This document shows, piece by piece, positions 1 through 10,049 of a DNA stretch of 60,974 nucleotides. The stretch spans positions 1 through 60,974 of the forward strand of contig CAIJYT010000029.1 of assembly GCA_903824935.1 (NCBI GenBank), written 5' to 3'. The notes under the pieces are model-generated. The model was given only the letters and a program-made list of their open reading frames with translations, did no database searches and was not told the DNA's origin. The translations under genes were made by a program, and so were the position numbers. How positions within the stretch are numbered: the stretch's first letter is position 1; the number at the start of each line of letters is the position of its first letter. The DNA comes from an uncultured Bacteroidales bacterium (lineage in GTDB: Bacteria > Bacteroidota > Bacteroidia > Bacteroidales > FEN-979).

Positions 1-34
1 ATTTCGCTACTTCGCTATTTCGCTATTTCGCTAC
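1..34. repeat. TAGCGARR 8-bp microsatellite abutting the purD stop codon
   Basis: Minus strand: CTG TAA gtagcgaaatagcgaaatagcgaagtagcgaaat. Confidence 0.85.
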
Positions 35-1306
35 TTACAGATCAAAACCAATATCCCTCCTGAAGTACTTCCCTTCAAACTGTATCTTTTCGACGTTCCG
101 GTATGTCGTTGTAAGCGCTTCCTCCATGTTTGCCCCCAGTGAGGTCACGGCAATGACCCTTCCGCCGTTGGTCAGCACTTCTCCTTCTTTCCTGCTGGTT
201 CCGGCGTGAAAAACCATTGAACCATCAACCTTATCCTCCCCATGGATGGATTTTCCTTTTTCATAGGCTTCGGGATATCCTTTTGAAACGAGCATGACGG
301 TTGCGCAGGTCCTGGGATCGGTGATGATCTGCATGGTACCGAGCTTTCGTTCTGCAACAGCAGTAAACAATTCAACCAGGTCATTTTTTATTCTCGGCAC
401 AACTGATTCAGTTTCAGGATCGCCCAACCTGCAGTTATATTCGATAACATACGGATCCCCGTTCACCTTCATCAGTCCAAAGAAAATAAAGCCGGTATAA
501 TCCAGGCCGTCCTTAATAAGTCCTGCGACAGTGGGCCTTATGACCCGGTCTTCAACCTTTCTGAGGAATTCCCTGTCGGCGAAGGGAACCGGGGAAACAG
601 ATCCCATCCCGCCTGTATTGGGGCCCGTATCTCCTTCCCCTATCTTTTTATAATCTTTTGCTTCAGGCAGGACAAGGTAGGAACTACCATCGGAGATCAC
701 AAATGCCGAGCATTCGATACCTGAAAGAAATTCCTCAACCACCACTTTTTCTGATGCCTGGCCGAACTTGGAGTCCTTCACCATGGCAGTAAATTCATTC
801 AGGGCTGATGATTCGTCAGGGCAGATCACCACTCCTTTGCCTGCAGCCAGTCCGTCGGCTTTAAGTACATACGGTGGTTTAAGGGAGCGGATAAAGGCAT
901 AGCCTTCCTCAAGATTCGTTGCATCGAAAGTCTTATATGCTGCAGTGGGTATCCCGTGCCTGATCATGAATTGTTTTGCAAAATCTTTGCTGCCTTCAAG
1001 GGCTGCGGCTTTTGCAAGCGGGCCGATTACAGGTATTTTATTTAACAACGGATCGGCAAGGAAAAAATCATGGATCCCTTTCACCAGAGGGTCTTCGGGA
1101 CCGACAACCAGCATGTTAATTCCTTTGTCAAGCACAAACTTCCTGATGCCGTCGAAATCATTGACGTTTAGAGCAACATTCTCGCCGCATGAGGAAGTGC
1201 CGGCATTACCCGGGGCTATAAAAAGTTTCTTCAGCAGTGGGCTTTGTGTAATTTTCCAGGCCAGGGCATGTTCCCTCCCTCCTGAACCAAGTAACAGGAT
1301 TTGCAT
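35..1306 (-). CDS. purD: Phosphoribosylamine--glycine ligase
   Basis: N-terminus MQILLLGSGGREHALAWKI, ATP-grasp motifs (YVLKADGLAAGKGVVI, GGMGSVSPVPF, EYNCRLGDPETE). Confidence 0.97.
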   Translation of the reverse strand: MQILLLGSGGREHALAWKITQSPLLKKLFIAPGNAGTSSCGENVALNVNDFDGIRKFVLDKGINMLVVGPEDPLVKGIHDFFLADPLLNKIPVIGPLAKAAALEGSKDFAKQFMIRHGIPTAAYKTFDATNLEEGYAFIRSLKPPYVLKADGLAAGKGVVICPDESSALNEFTAMVKDSKFGQASEKVVVEEFLSGIECSAFVISDGSSYLVLPEAKDYKKIGEGDTGPNTGGMGSVSPVPFADREFLRKVEDRVIRPTVAGLIKDGLDYTGFIFFGLMKVNGDPYVIEYNCRLGDPETESVVPRIKNDLVELFTAVAERKLGTMQIITDPRTCATVMLVSKGYPEAYEKGKSIHGEDKVDGSMVFHAGTSRKEGEVLTNGGRVIAVTSLGANMEEALTTTYRNVEKIQFEGKYFRRDIGFDL

Positions 1307-1312
1307 AGACGA

Positions 1313-2440
1313 TCAGGATTTAAGAGCCTTTTCTATTGATTCCCAAAGGCGGTCGGAAGTTTTCTGCCAGTTAAATATATCCTGCCTCCTTCGGCCACGT
1401 ACGATAAGGTCTTCGCGGATGCTTGAGTAATTAGCTATCTTGTATAAGGCGTCGGAAATGCTTTCCGGACTGAAAGGATCCACGAAAAGGGCTGCATCAC
1501 CTGCAACCTCGGGCATGGATGTAACCCTGGAGGTGATCACCGGGACTTCACAGCGGAAAGCCTCAACAATTGGGATGCCGAAGCCCTCGAAATAAGATAC
1601 ATAGGTGAGGGCCAGGGCTGACCCCAGCACGCTTACCAGCTCGTTAATTTCAAGCCTTCCGATAAAGACCACATCATCCGAAAAGACCATTTCCTGGAAT
1701 GCCAGGTCAATTTCGCTGGTCCACCATTTTTTTGCACCTACAATTAGAAGTTTTACGTGGGATGGATTTGATTTTTTAAACAGGTCGAAAGCCCGGAACA
1801 GGTTGGCCAGGTTCTTCCTGGGATGCAGCGAACCAATAAAAACAAAGTACGGGCAGCCCTCGGAATACTCCTGCCTGGTCTTTTTCTTCTCTTCATCACT
1901 AAGGGGATGGTAAGCTTCATTGTACCCGTCGTACACCACGTCGATCTTGGCAGGGTCAACATGATATTGTTTGACAATATCCTCTTTTGAATATTCGGAA
2001 ACAGTGGCTATCCTCGTTGCCCTGGCTGCATATTTAGGAAAATAATACCGGTAATATTTCCGTGTCCAGAATGGAAGGTCCTGGGGATAATGCTCGAAAT
2101 TCAGGTCATGGAAAACTGCCATTGACTTTACGTCGGTCTTAAGCGAAAGATAACCGTCGGGAGAAAGGAAGAGATCCGGCTTCAGTTTTTTGAACAGGGC
2201 AGGTAACGTGATCTCAAACCAAAAGTAATACAGGAAAGGATGCCTCGCATGGGGATACTGTATGACCGGTGTAACATTGTCGGAAAACAGAAACTCCTCA
2301 TTGTACTCACGGTCAAAAATGAAATAGAAACGATGCTCAGGATGCTGGCTTGTAATTCTCTTAAGAGATTCATAGGTAAACCAGCCTATTCCTTCCAGCC
2401 TGTTTCTGATCAGCAGCCGGGTGTTGACGGCAATATTCAT
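1313..2440 (-). CDS. Glycosyltransferase family 1/4 (GT-B)
   Basis: FVFIGSLHPRKNLANLFRAF and EGFGIPIVEAFRCEVPVITSRVTSMPEVAGDAALFVDP motifs. ORF opens to 2482 but MNIAVNTRLL (2440) is the more likely start. Confidence 0.9.
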   Translation of the reverse strand: MNIAVNTRLLIRNRLEGIGWFTYESLKRITSQHPEHRFYFIFDREYNEEFLFSDNVTPVIQYPHARHPFLYYFWFEITLPALFKKLKPDLFLSPDGYLSLKTDVKSMAVFHDLNFEHYPQDLPFWTRKYYRYYFPKYAARATRIATVSEYSKEDIVKQYHVDPAKIDVVYDGYNEAYHPLSDEEKKKTRQEYSEGCPYFVFIGSLHPRKNLANLFRAFDLFKKSNPSHVKLLIVGAKKWWTSEIDLAFQEMVFSDDVVFIGRLEINELVSVLGSALALTYVSYFEGFGIPIVEAFRCEVPVITSRVTSMPEVAGDAALFVDPFSPESISDALYKIANYSSIREDLIVRGRRRQDIFNWQKTSDRLWESIEKALKS

Positions 2441-2530
2441 TGAATTGTTTAACTTTGTCACAAATATCATAATATTTTTCAATGATTGTTCCTGAAATTT
2501 TTCCCGCGGGAACAGGAAAATTGAAAACAG

Positions 2531-4003
2531 ATGCGTCGGAAATTCCTAACAAACCTCGGTTTCCTGTTATTCCTGAATCTGCTTATCAAGCCTTTCTGGG
2601 TCTTTGGTATTGACAGGACCGTACAAAACCTTGTGGGAGTAGAGGCTTTCGGGTTCTACTTCGTTGTTTTCAATTTTTCATTTCTTTTCAACATTTTGCT
2701 TGACCTGGGCATAACAAACTTTAATAACAGGAATATTGCCCAGAATCATCACCTGCTGAGCAAGCATTTTTCAGGTATTCTGCTGATGAAGATTCTTCTT
2801 GGATTTTTATACCTGGCAGTGACTTTCTTTGTCGCTTTCTGGAAATATAATCCTGACCAGCTGAAAATTCTTGGCGTTTTGGCGCTAAACCAGTTCCTGA
2901 TCTCATTCATACTTTACCTCAGGTCCAATATTTCGGGATTGCTGATGTTCAAAACCGACAGCGTTCTTTCGGTGCTTGACCGGCTGCTCATGATCATTTT
3001 CTGCGGAGTCCTGATCTGGGGCCATGTTACAACTACTCCGTTCAAAATAGAATGGTTTGTTTATTCCCAGACTGCGGCTTATGCGCTTACTGCACTTACA
3101 GCATTGGCGATAGTAATCAGGAAAGCAAAATTCAGAAGGCTGAACTGGAACTGGCCGTTCTTCCTGATGATCATGAAGCAAAGCGCTCCCTTTGCCCTTC
3201 TTGTATTATTTATGACATTCTACAACAGGCTGGATCCTGTCATGCTTGAAAGTCTTCTTGACAAGACAAAAGGGAACCATCAGGCAGGTATATATGCCTC
3301 CGGTTTCAGGATATTCGATGCAGTGAACATGATAGCCTACCTGTTCTCGGTATTGCTGATCCCTGTTTTTTCGAGGATGATCAAGCATAAGGAGAATATT
3401 GAACATATGGTAAAGATGGCGTTTACCATGATCATCACACCAGCTATCCTGGTTGCGATCGGATCATATTTTTACAGTGTTGAACTGATGTCGCTGCTCT
3501 ATAACACCCATATACAGGATTCGGCCAATGTTTTTCAGGTACTGATGGGAGGCTTCGTGGCAGTATCAACGACTTATATTTTCGGGACCCTGCTCACTGC
3601 AAACGGAAACCTTAAAGAACTGAATATTATTGCATGCTGCGGGTTGGTGATCAACTTTTTCGGCAATGTGATCATGATCCCGAAGATGCTGGCCATAGGC
3701 TCGGCGTATTCAAGCCTGATCACACAGTTTACTACCGCAGTTGTACAGGTCATTCTTGCTGTGAAAGTTTTTAAAATGAAACTGAATTTCAGATACGTTT
3801 TTACACTCTTGCTATATGTGATAGGAGTCGCCATGTTTAACATGCTGTCACGTATTTTTCATGTCCATATCCCTTTTATACCCGAACATCTGAGCTGGAT
3901 GGGAGGGTTCCTCCTGATGATCCTGGCATCTGTCGTGCTCGCCTTAACATTAAGGCTGTGGAGTGTAAGCTCACTGCTGAGAATACTGAGAACCGAGCGC
4001 TGA
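2531..4003 (+). CDS. Oligosaccharide flippase family protein (Wzx/MATE-like)
   Basis: 490 aa, many TM segments, polysaccharide-export flippase-like N-terminus; next to GT, Wzz and Wzy genes. Confidence 0.85.
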   Translation: MRRKFLTNLGFLLFLNLLIKPFWVFGIDRTVQNLVGVEAFGFYFVVFNFSFLFNILLDLGITNFNNRNIAQNHHLLSKHFSGILLMKILLGFLYLAVTFFVAFWKYNPDQLKILGVLALNQFLISFILYLRSNISGLLMFKTDSVLSVLDRLLMIIFCGVLIWGHVTTTPFKIEWFVYSQTAAYALTALTALAIVIRKAKFRRLNWNWPFFLMIMKQSAPFALLVLFMTFYNRLDPVMLESLLDKTKGNHQAGIYASGFRIFDAVNMIAYLFSVLLIPVFSRMIKHKENIEHMVKMAFTMIITPAILVAIGSYFYSVELMSLLYNTHIQDSANVFQVLMGGFVAVSTTYIFGTLLTANGNLKELNIIACCGLVINFFGNVIMIPKMLAIGSAYSSLITQFTTAVVQVILAVKVFKMKLNFRYVFTLLLYVIGVAMFNMLSRIFHVHIPFIPEHLSWMGGFLLMILASVVLALTLRLWSVSSLLRILRTER

Positions 4004-4046
4004 CAACCTTAGCTGTCGGGGTTCTTGTTGTTTTGGTAATTTTGCC

Positions 4047-4054
4047 TACCTTTG
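4047..4054 (+). promoter_or_regulatory. Bacteroidota-type -7 element (TACCTTTG) with upstream TTG at 4025-4027
   Basis: TTG-N19-TACCTTTG, upstream of ATG 4079. Confidence 0.55.
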
Positions 4055-4078
4055 AAACAAATTTCATCCCCCATCTCT

Positions 4079-5125
4079 ATGGACGGTTTCGAAAAGAAGA
4101 CGGAAGAATTCAATTCTTCCAACCTGGTGATCTTTCTCTATAAATGGAGAAAACCATTGTTCATTGTTATGCTAAGCGCCCTTTTTGGTTCCTGGTTTTT
4201 CTCCCTTCCCTGGTTCATTACCCCGAAATTCAAATCGACGGTGATCATGTTCCCTGCCAGTACTAATTCCATTTCAAAAGCCCTGCTCAGTTCGCAGTAT
4301 TCCAAAGGCCAGGACCTGGTTGAGATAGGGGAGCAGGAGCAGGCCGAACAGCTGTTGCAGATCCTGAACTCCAGCCGCATCCGTGACCGCATCATTTATA
4401 AGTTCCACCTGATGCAGCATTACAGGATCGACACATCCGCCGATTTCAAGTATTCCAAGCTATACAAGGAGTACGAAGAAAATATAAGCTTCCGCCGTAC
4501 CGAATTCATGGCTGTACAGATCACTGTTTATGACGAGAATCCCCAGTTTGCAGCCGACATCGCCAACGGTATTTCATCCCTGCTCGATACCGTGAAAAAC
4601 GAAATGCAAAGGCAGCGTTCAGTAAAGGGACTCCAGATCGTAGAGCAGGAATACAATGACCTCCTGAAAGAAAAGAATAATATTGTTGACTCACTTGTAA
4701 AACTGGGATCCCTCGGAATAAACGACGTGGAATACCAGTCGGAGGTGCTGAACCAGGCACTGGCTGGTGCCATCACCAGCGGAAACCGAAATGCGCAAAC
4801 CGCCCTTCAGAAGAAGCTGGATGTGCTCGGGAAATACGGTGGAGTTTACATGTCGCTAAAAAGCGCCCTTGAATTCAAGACCGAACAGCTCACCCTGTTA
4901 CAAACCAAATACAAGGAAGCGAAAGTCGATGCGGAAACAAGTCTGCCTGTGAAATTTGTAGTCAGCGATGCATATAAAGCTGAAAGGAAATCCTACCCCA
5001 TGCGATGGCTGATCATGCTGGTGTCTACCGTGTCAGCCTTATTCCTGGCAGTGATAGTGATCATGGTGATGGGAAAAATAAATGCATATAACACACACAA
5101 GAATTTCCAACTGGGACAGTCATAA
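4079..5125 (+). CDS. Wzz-like chain-length determinant / polysaccharide biosynthesis protein
   Basis: Two terminal TM segments around a coiled coil; MRWLIMLVSTVSALFLAVIVIMV C-terminal TM. Start moved from 4052 to ATG 4079 because a TACCTTTG -7 element overlaps 4047-4054. Confidence 0.8.
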   Translation: MDGFEKKTEEFNSSNLVIFLYKWRKPLFIVMLSALFGSWFFSLPWFITPKFKSTVIMFPASTNSISKALLSSQYSKGQDLVEIGEQEQAEQLLQILNSSRIRDRIIYKFHLMQHYRIDTSADFKYSKLYKEYEENISFRRTEFMAVQITVYDENPQFAADIANGISSLLDTVKNEMQRQRSVKGLQIVEQEYNDLLKEKNNIVDSLVKLGSLGINDVEYQSEVLNQALAGAITSGNRNAQTALQKKLDVLGKYGGVYMSLKSALEFKTEQLTLLQTKYKEAKVDAETSLPVKFVVSDAYKAERKSYPMRWLIMLVSTVSALFLAVIVIMVMGKINAYNTHKNFQLGQS

Positions 5126-5157
5126 TCAATCAAGATCAAAAGATAAATTTCAGATAT

Positions 5158-6108
5158 ATGGATAACTTCTTTAATAATGCAAAGCTGCTTGATATTATTA
5201 TCAAATGGAAGTACCACCTGGTTTCCATTGTTGTTGCAGCAATCCTGCTTTCGGTATTGTTCTCGAGCCCCATTTTTATTACGCCTTTGTACAAGTCATA
5301 TGCCGTTGTTTATCCATCTAACATCTCCCCGTACTCTACTGAGAACGAAACTGAGCAGATGGTACAGATGCTGCAGTCAAGGGACATCCGCGACAGCGTG
5401 ATACATAAATTCAATCTTCCGAAGCATTGGGGAATTGATTCTACCTATGAGTATTTCATGAGCACCATGGTATGGTACTGGGAACAGAGGGTAAGGGTTG
5501 GTAAAACCCCGAATGAAGCCGTAGAAATTGAAGTTGTTGACCCCGATCCGAAAATAGCCTGTGACATGACATCAGCCATCATCAAGTATTACAATTTGAA
5601 AGTAAGGGGGCTGCATAAGGAAAAATTTGGTGAAGTAGTTGATAACTACAATTTCATCATGGACAAGAAGCAGAAATACATGGACTCCCTCAGCAAAGAG
5701 GCTGTTGCACTTGGAACGAAGTTCGGCGTTCTGGAGTATGAAGGCCAGACCAGGGAGGTAATGCGTGCTTATTTCTCGAACAAGGGAAGCAGCGAGGTTC
5801 AGAAATACAAACACAATCTTGAGGAACACGGGGGGGAGATGCTGAAGCTTGGCGAAATGATGCGTTCCGAGTCTGAAGCTCTTGCCACACTCAAACTGGA
5901 TGCCGATAGGGCTCTGATGGATTACAACAGGAATTATACTCATGCAAATGTGCTGAGCAAACCCTTTCCGGCCGACAAAAAATCGTTCCCGGTGCGTTGG
6001 CTCATTGTGTTAGGGTCAACCCTCGCAGCACTGTTTCTTTCAGTCATTATTATCGGGTTCATTGAAAACAGGAAGAAAAATTCCCTGAATGCCGCTAACC
6101 AGGGCTAA
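5158..6108 (+). CDS. Second Wzz-like chain-length determinant protein
   Basis: Same architecture as upstream paralog; SFPVRWLIVLGSTLAALFLSVIIIG matches SYPMRWLIMLVSTVSALFLAVIVI. Confidence 0.8.
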   Translation: MDNFFNNAKLLDIIIKWKYHLVSIVVAAILLSVLFSSPIFITPLYKSYAVVYPSNISPYSTENETEQMVQMLQSRDIRDSVIHKFNLPKHWGIDSTYEYFMSTMVWYWEQRVRVGKTPNEAVEIEVVDPDPKIACDMTSAIIKYYNLKVRGLHKEKFGEVVDNYNFIMDKKQKYMDSLSKEAVALGTKFGVLEYEGQTREVMRAYFSNKGSSEVQKYKHNLEEHGGEMLKLGEMMRSESEALATLKLDADRALMDYNRNYTHANVLSKPFPADKKSFPVRWLIVLGSTLAALFLSVIIIGFIENRKKNSLNAANQG

Positions 6109-7564
6109 AATAGATGAAATAAAAAGCTACCTGAAAGGAGAAAATTTCAGGTATACTTTTTTTTATGCGATCAGCGGATTGTTTATCCTGCTTAATGCAT
6201 ACATGGTTTACCGTAATATTTACTATACGCTCTTTATCCCTCTGGCGCTTGTAATACTTTATATTTTCTTTTACCGGGTTGATTATGTTTTGCTGCTGAT
6301 CACCTTTTTCACACCTCTGGCAATAAACATCACCCAGTTCGAATTCAATGTGGGTGTTTCCCTGCCTACAGAACCTCTTATGTTCGGGGTGCTGCTGCTG
6401 TTTATCCTGAAACTTTGCTACGAGAATAATTTTGACCCGAAGATGTGGAGGCATCCAATGACATTGATCATTGGGTTCCAGTTGCTCTGGATGCTGATAA
6501 CCAGTATTACCAGCCAATTTCCATTGGTCTCGTTCAAGTTTTTACTGGCCAGGCTGTGGTTTGTCATTCCTTTTTATGTCTTTACCATTCATTTATTCAA
6601 GAAAAGGCAGAACATCCGCCTGTTCATCTGGCTGTACGCCATCCCCCTGGTCATTGTAATTATTTACACGACCTACCAGCATTCACTCTGGGCTTTCGAG
6701 GAAAATGCTGGGCATTGGGTGATGACCCCGTTCTACAATGACCATACGGCTTATGGAGCAATCCTGGCGATGTTTGTTCCTGTCTTTGTCGGTTTCACGT
6801 TTACCTCGTCCTATTCACGTTTCGTCAGGTTCTTTGCCCTTATCGTCCTGATGTTTCTGTTGATGGCGCTTTACCTTTCGTATTGCCGGGCTGCCTGGAT
6901 CAGCCTTGTCATAGCGTTGGCTGTTTACCTGGTAATCCTGTTCAGGATAAAATTCAAGTATATAGTATTTTCGGTGCTGTTAGGCGGACTGATTTTTTAT
7001 GCCTTCAGTTTCGAAATCCTGGATTCCTTATCCAAGAACAAGCAGGGAACCTCGGGGAATTTCATGGAACATGTACAGTCCATGTCAAACATATCCACCG
7101 ATGCCAGTAATCTGGAACGACTGAACCGCTGGGCTTCCGCGATCAGGATGTTCAGGGAAAGACCGGTATTCGGATGGGGGCCGGGAACCTACCAGTTTGA
7201 ATACGCGCCTTACCAGAGTTCTGAAGAGAAGACCCTGATCAGCACCAATGCAGGTGACAGGGGAAATGCCCACAGTGAATACATCGGGCCCCTTTCAGAA
7301 GAGGGTTTTATGGGAACATTGATTGTGCTCACCCTCTTCATTTATTCCATTGTAGTGGCAATGAGAGTTTACCGCATGTCAAAGGAAAAGGAGATCAGGA
7401 TGATGACCCTCGCAATAATGCTGGGCCTGATCACTTATTACTTTCACGGGCTGATGAATAATTTTCTGGATACCGACAAGGCTTCCGTCCCGGTATGGGG
7501 ATTCATGGCGATACTCGTCGCCTTCGACCTTTTTTACCTTCCGCAGAAGCAACAGCAAGAATAA
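6089..7564 (+). CDS. O-antigen ligase / polymerase family protein (Wzy_C-like)
   Basis: Polytopic protein with RPVFGWGPGTYQFEYAPY and GNAHSEYIGPLSEEGFMG, typical of the Wzy_C periplasmic loop. Confidence 0.87.
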   Translation: MPLTRAKIDEIKSYLKGENFRYTFFYAISGLFILLNAYMVYRNIYYTLFIPLALVILYIFFYRVDYVLLLITFFTPLAINITQFEFNVGVSLPTEPLMFGVLLLFILKLCYENNFDPKMWRHPMTLIIGFQLLWMLITSITSQFPLVSFKFLLARLWFVIPFYVFTIHLFKKRQNIRLFIWLYAIPLVIVIIYTTYQHSLWAFEENAGHWVMTPFYNDHTAYGAILAMFVPVFVGFTFTSSYSRFVRFFALIVLMFLLMALYLSYCRAAWISLVIALAVYLVILFRIKFKYIVFSVLLGGLIFYAFSFEILDSLSKNKQGTSGNFMEHVQSMSNISTDASNLERLNRWASAIRMFRERPVFGWGPGTYQFEYAPYQSSEEKTLISTNAGDRGNAHSEYIGPLSEEGFMGTLIVLTLFIYSIVVAMRVYRMSKEKEIRMMTLAIMLGLITYYFHGLMNNFLDTDKASVPVWGFMAILVAFDLFYLPQKQQQE

Positions 7565-7576
7565 TTCACGGGTTTT

Positions 7577-8509
7577 TTATTTGCCCAGTTTCCTGATAAG
7601 GTCCGGCAATTGCTTGATTGCAGCTATCTCCCTCCAGGCTTTGCGGGCTTCCTGCGCAGGAATGCCGTAATAGGTTTTCCCGCCTTCGAGGGATCTCTCC
7701 GTCCCGGTATTGGCAAGGAGGATTGCTTTCTTTCCGATAACCAGGTCTTTATTGATAAGTACCCTTCCCCAGAGGATGACCTCATCTTCAATCCGTGTCA
7801 CGCCGGCAATTGCGCTGAAAGCCCCGATCAGACAATGCTGCCCGATAAAAGTATCATGACCTATCTGGACATGATTGTCGAGCTTGGTGCCGAAGCTGAT
7901 GGTGGTATCGCCTGAAACACCTCTGTCGATGGTAGTTGAAGCACCTATCTCGACTTTATCTCCTATAACAACTTTACCGCATGACTCAAGTTTTTTCCAG
8001 CCTTCGGGCCTGCGCTGGAAATAATATGCATCGGCCCCGATCACTGCTCCTGAATGGATGATTACCTCGTTCCCGATCTCGGTATGATCGTAAACGCTGG
8101 CATTGGCATGGATGATACAGTTCTTCCCGATCTTCACGTGGTTCCCGATAAAAGCACCGGGTTGAATAACAGTCCCTTCTCCTATGATAGCCGATGCGCT
8201 GATCATTTTTACCGATGGTTCAAATGGCATGAAGCGGGTTGCAAGGGAAACGTAAGCGTCGAAAGGTTTTTCATGGATCAGAAGGGCTTTCCCTTCGGGG
8301 CATTCAACTTCCTTGTTGATCAGGATTGTTGTTGCTGCGGAATTCAGGGCTTTATTGTAATACTTCGGATGGTCAACGAAGGTGAGGTCACCGGCCCTGA
8401 CCATATGGATCTCGTTGATGCCTTCAACCATGAAACCGGGGTCGCCGATCATGCGGGCGCCAATGATTGAAGCTACTTCTGAAAGCTGGAGAGGTTTCGG
8501 AAACTTCAT
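7577..8509 (-). CDS. LpxD-like UDP-3-O-acylglucosamine N-acyltransferase paralog (left-handed beta-helix)
   Basis: Hexapeptide repeats ([39 protein letters not shown]); 310 aa, distinct from the LpxD at 12259-13293. Confidence 0.85.
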   Translation of the reverse strand: MKFPKPLQLSEVASIIGARMIGDPGFMVEGINEIHMVRAGDLTFVDHPKYYNKALNSAATTILINKEVECPEGKALLIHEKPFDAYVSLATRFMPFEPSVKMISASAIIGEGTVIQPGAFIGNHVKIGKNCIIHANASVYDHTEIGNEVIIHSGAVIGADAYYFQRRPEGWKKLESCGKVVIGDKVEIGASTTIDRGVSGDTTISFGTKLDNHVQIGHDTFIGQHCLIGAFSAIAGVTRIEDEVILWGRVLINKDLVIGKKAILLANTGTERSLEGGKTYYGIPAQEARKAWREIAAIKQLPDLIRKLGK

Positions 8510-8556
8510 AAAATGTATTTTTTAATTTCGCTCGCAACTTAATGCATTCCCGTTAT

Positions 8557-9123
8557 CTATCCTTTCACCCGTTCGGCATATTCGCCAATCCTTGTATCAA
8601 CCTTGATGATCTCATCAGTGTCGATAAATAACGGAACACGAACTTTGGCTCCGGTCTCGACCGTTGCATCCTTCAGGGTGTTCGTGGCAGTATTTCCACG
8701 AAGTCCGGGTTCGGTATAAGTGACTTTCAGGATTACAAAAGGAGGGAGGTCGCAAGACAAAGGAGTCTCGGTATCGGCATGAAACACGATCTCAACTTCC
8801 TGCCCTTCCTTAAGATACTGGGGGGCATTGATAATCCCCTCTTCGAGAAAGATCTGTTCATAGGTTTCCAGGTGCATGAAATGGTAACCTGAATGATCTT
8901 TGAAAAGAAACTGGTATTTACGGCGTTCAACGCGGGCGATATCGATTTTTACCCCTGAGTCGAAGGTGTTTGAAATGACTCTTCCGCTCTTCAGGCTCTT
9001 GAGCTTGGTGCGGATAAATGCAGGGCCTTTGCCGGGTTTGACATGCTGAAATTCCACGATGGTATAGAGATCGTTGTTGAAGTCGATGACCAGGCCATTC
9101 CTGATATCTGCTGTTGTAGCCAT
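8557..9123 (-). CDS. efp: Elongation factor P
   Basis: [50 protein letters not shown], classic EF-P N-terminus. Confidence 0.98.
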   Translation of the reverse strand: MATTADIRNGLVIDFNNDLYTIVEFQHVKPGKGPAFIRTKLKSLKSGRVISNTFDSGVKIDIARVERRKYQFLFKDHSGYHFMHLETYEQIFLEEGIINAPQYLKEGQEVEIVFHADTETPLSCDLPPFVILKVTYTEPGLRGNTATNTLKDATVETGAKVRVPLFIDTDEIIKVDTRIGEYAERVKG

Positions 9124-9160
9124 AAATTGTAATGAATTGATTTATTATAAAATAAGCGTG

Positions 9161-9168
9161 CAAAGGTA
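9161..9168 (-). promoter_or_regulatory. Bacteroidota-type -7 element (TACCTTTG) for efp
   Basis: Plus-strand CAAAGGTA, 37 bp upstream of efp ATG. Confidence 0.5.
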
Positions 9169-9173
9169 AAGAT

Positions 9174-9345
9174 AAGTAGCGAGATAGCGAAATAGCGAAA
9201 TTTGTTTTAATCGAAAAATTTAACTGTATAAAGCGAAGTACATCACATGAGCCGCATCAGGTACAAGGAGCGAATTGCTTCTTGTTGAGTCTCAGGAATT
9301 AGCCTATATGAGCGACGCAGTAACGTCAGCGGTGATGTGATGTGC
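9174..9345. repeat. Dispersed composite repeat (TAGCGARR array plus ...acatcacatgagccgcatcaggtacaaggagc)
   Basis: About 90 bp aligns with 46492-46578; core gccgcatcaggt.caaggagc shared with 36560-36708 and 42342-42592. Confidence 0.8.
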
Positions 9346-9350
9346 GATCT

Positions 9351-9420
9351 ATTTATTCGCACCAATTGCTTATTTCATTTGTGTGCTCATTTCGCCTTCG
9401 GCGAACGCTTTTCACTATTT
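9351..9420 (-). repeat. About 65-bp dispersed repeat, inverted copy of 30474-30540
   Basis: RC gtgaaaagcgttcgccgaaggcgaaatgagcacacaaatgaaataagcaattggtgcgaataaat; about 4 mismatches to the other copy. Confidence 0.9.
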
Positions 9421-10035
9421 GTAATCTTCAATGCTGATGACCTTTGCCGCGAAACCCGACTCCTGGTCATGCTGGTTCGAACAGATAATGAGAGTGCGAT
9501 TGCCGGCATAGAGTTTCACAAGCTGCAGGTACCATTCCATTCCCGCCTTGTCGAGGTTCATCAGGGGCTCATCCAGCAGCAGCATCTGAACATCGCTGAA
9601 AAAGGCCAGTGCCAGTTTCACTCTTTGTTTCATGCCCGAAGAATATTGCCTGATCACTTTGGATTTTCTGACCTTCAGGTCAAGGATGTCCTTCACAGTT
9701 TCAGCATTAAACCCCGGCAGGTATGACTTGAATGAAAAATGAAAATCCAGCATTTCATCCAGTGTGAAGTCTTCGATGATTTCCAGGTAAGGTGCTGCCA
9801 TTGCAAGCTGCCTGAAAATGAGCTCATCGGGGATGTCACGGCCTTCCGATTCATACCTCATTTTCCCGGAGGTAGGATGAATGCTGCCGGCAATGATCTG
9901 GAGGAGGGTGGATTTGCCTGAGCCGTTACGGCCAAGTATGGCAGTGGTTTCACCGCTGCGGATGTCAAGGGAAAGATTACGGAATATCCACTCCGTGTTG
10001 AATTTTTTCCCTATGCCATCCAGATAAATATTCAT
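9415..10035 (-). CDS. ABC transporter ATP-binding protein
   Basis: Walker A GRNGSGKST, signature QYSSGMKQRVKLALA, Walker B LLLDEP. Confidence 0.93.
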   Translation of the reverse strand: MNIYLDGIGKKFNTEWIFRNLSLDIRSGETTAILGRNGSGKSTLLQIIAGSIHPTSGKMRYESEGRDIPDELIFRQLAMAAPYLEIIEDFTLDEMLDFHFSFKSYLPGFNAETVKDILDLKVRKSKVIRQYSSGMKQRVKLALAFFSDVQMLLLDEPLMNLDKAGMEWYLQLVKLYAGNRTLIICSNQHDQESGFAAKVISIEDYK

Positions 10036-10049
10036 GAAGAAGATCCCTG

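Noticed and set aside
9337-9726. 129-aa plus-strand ORF
   Set aside because: Begins in a dispersed repeat and continues antisense to the ABC ATPase gene; the similarity of its N-terminus to ORF 30299-30511 is repeat-derived.
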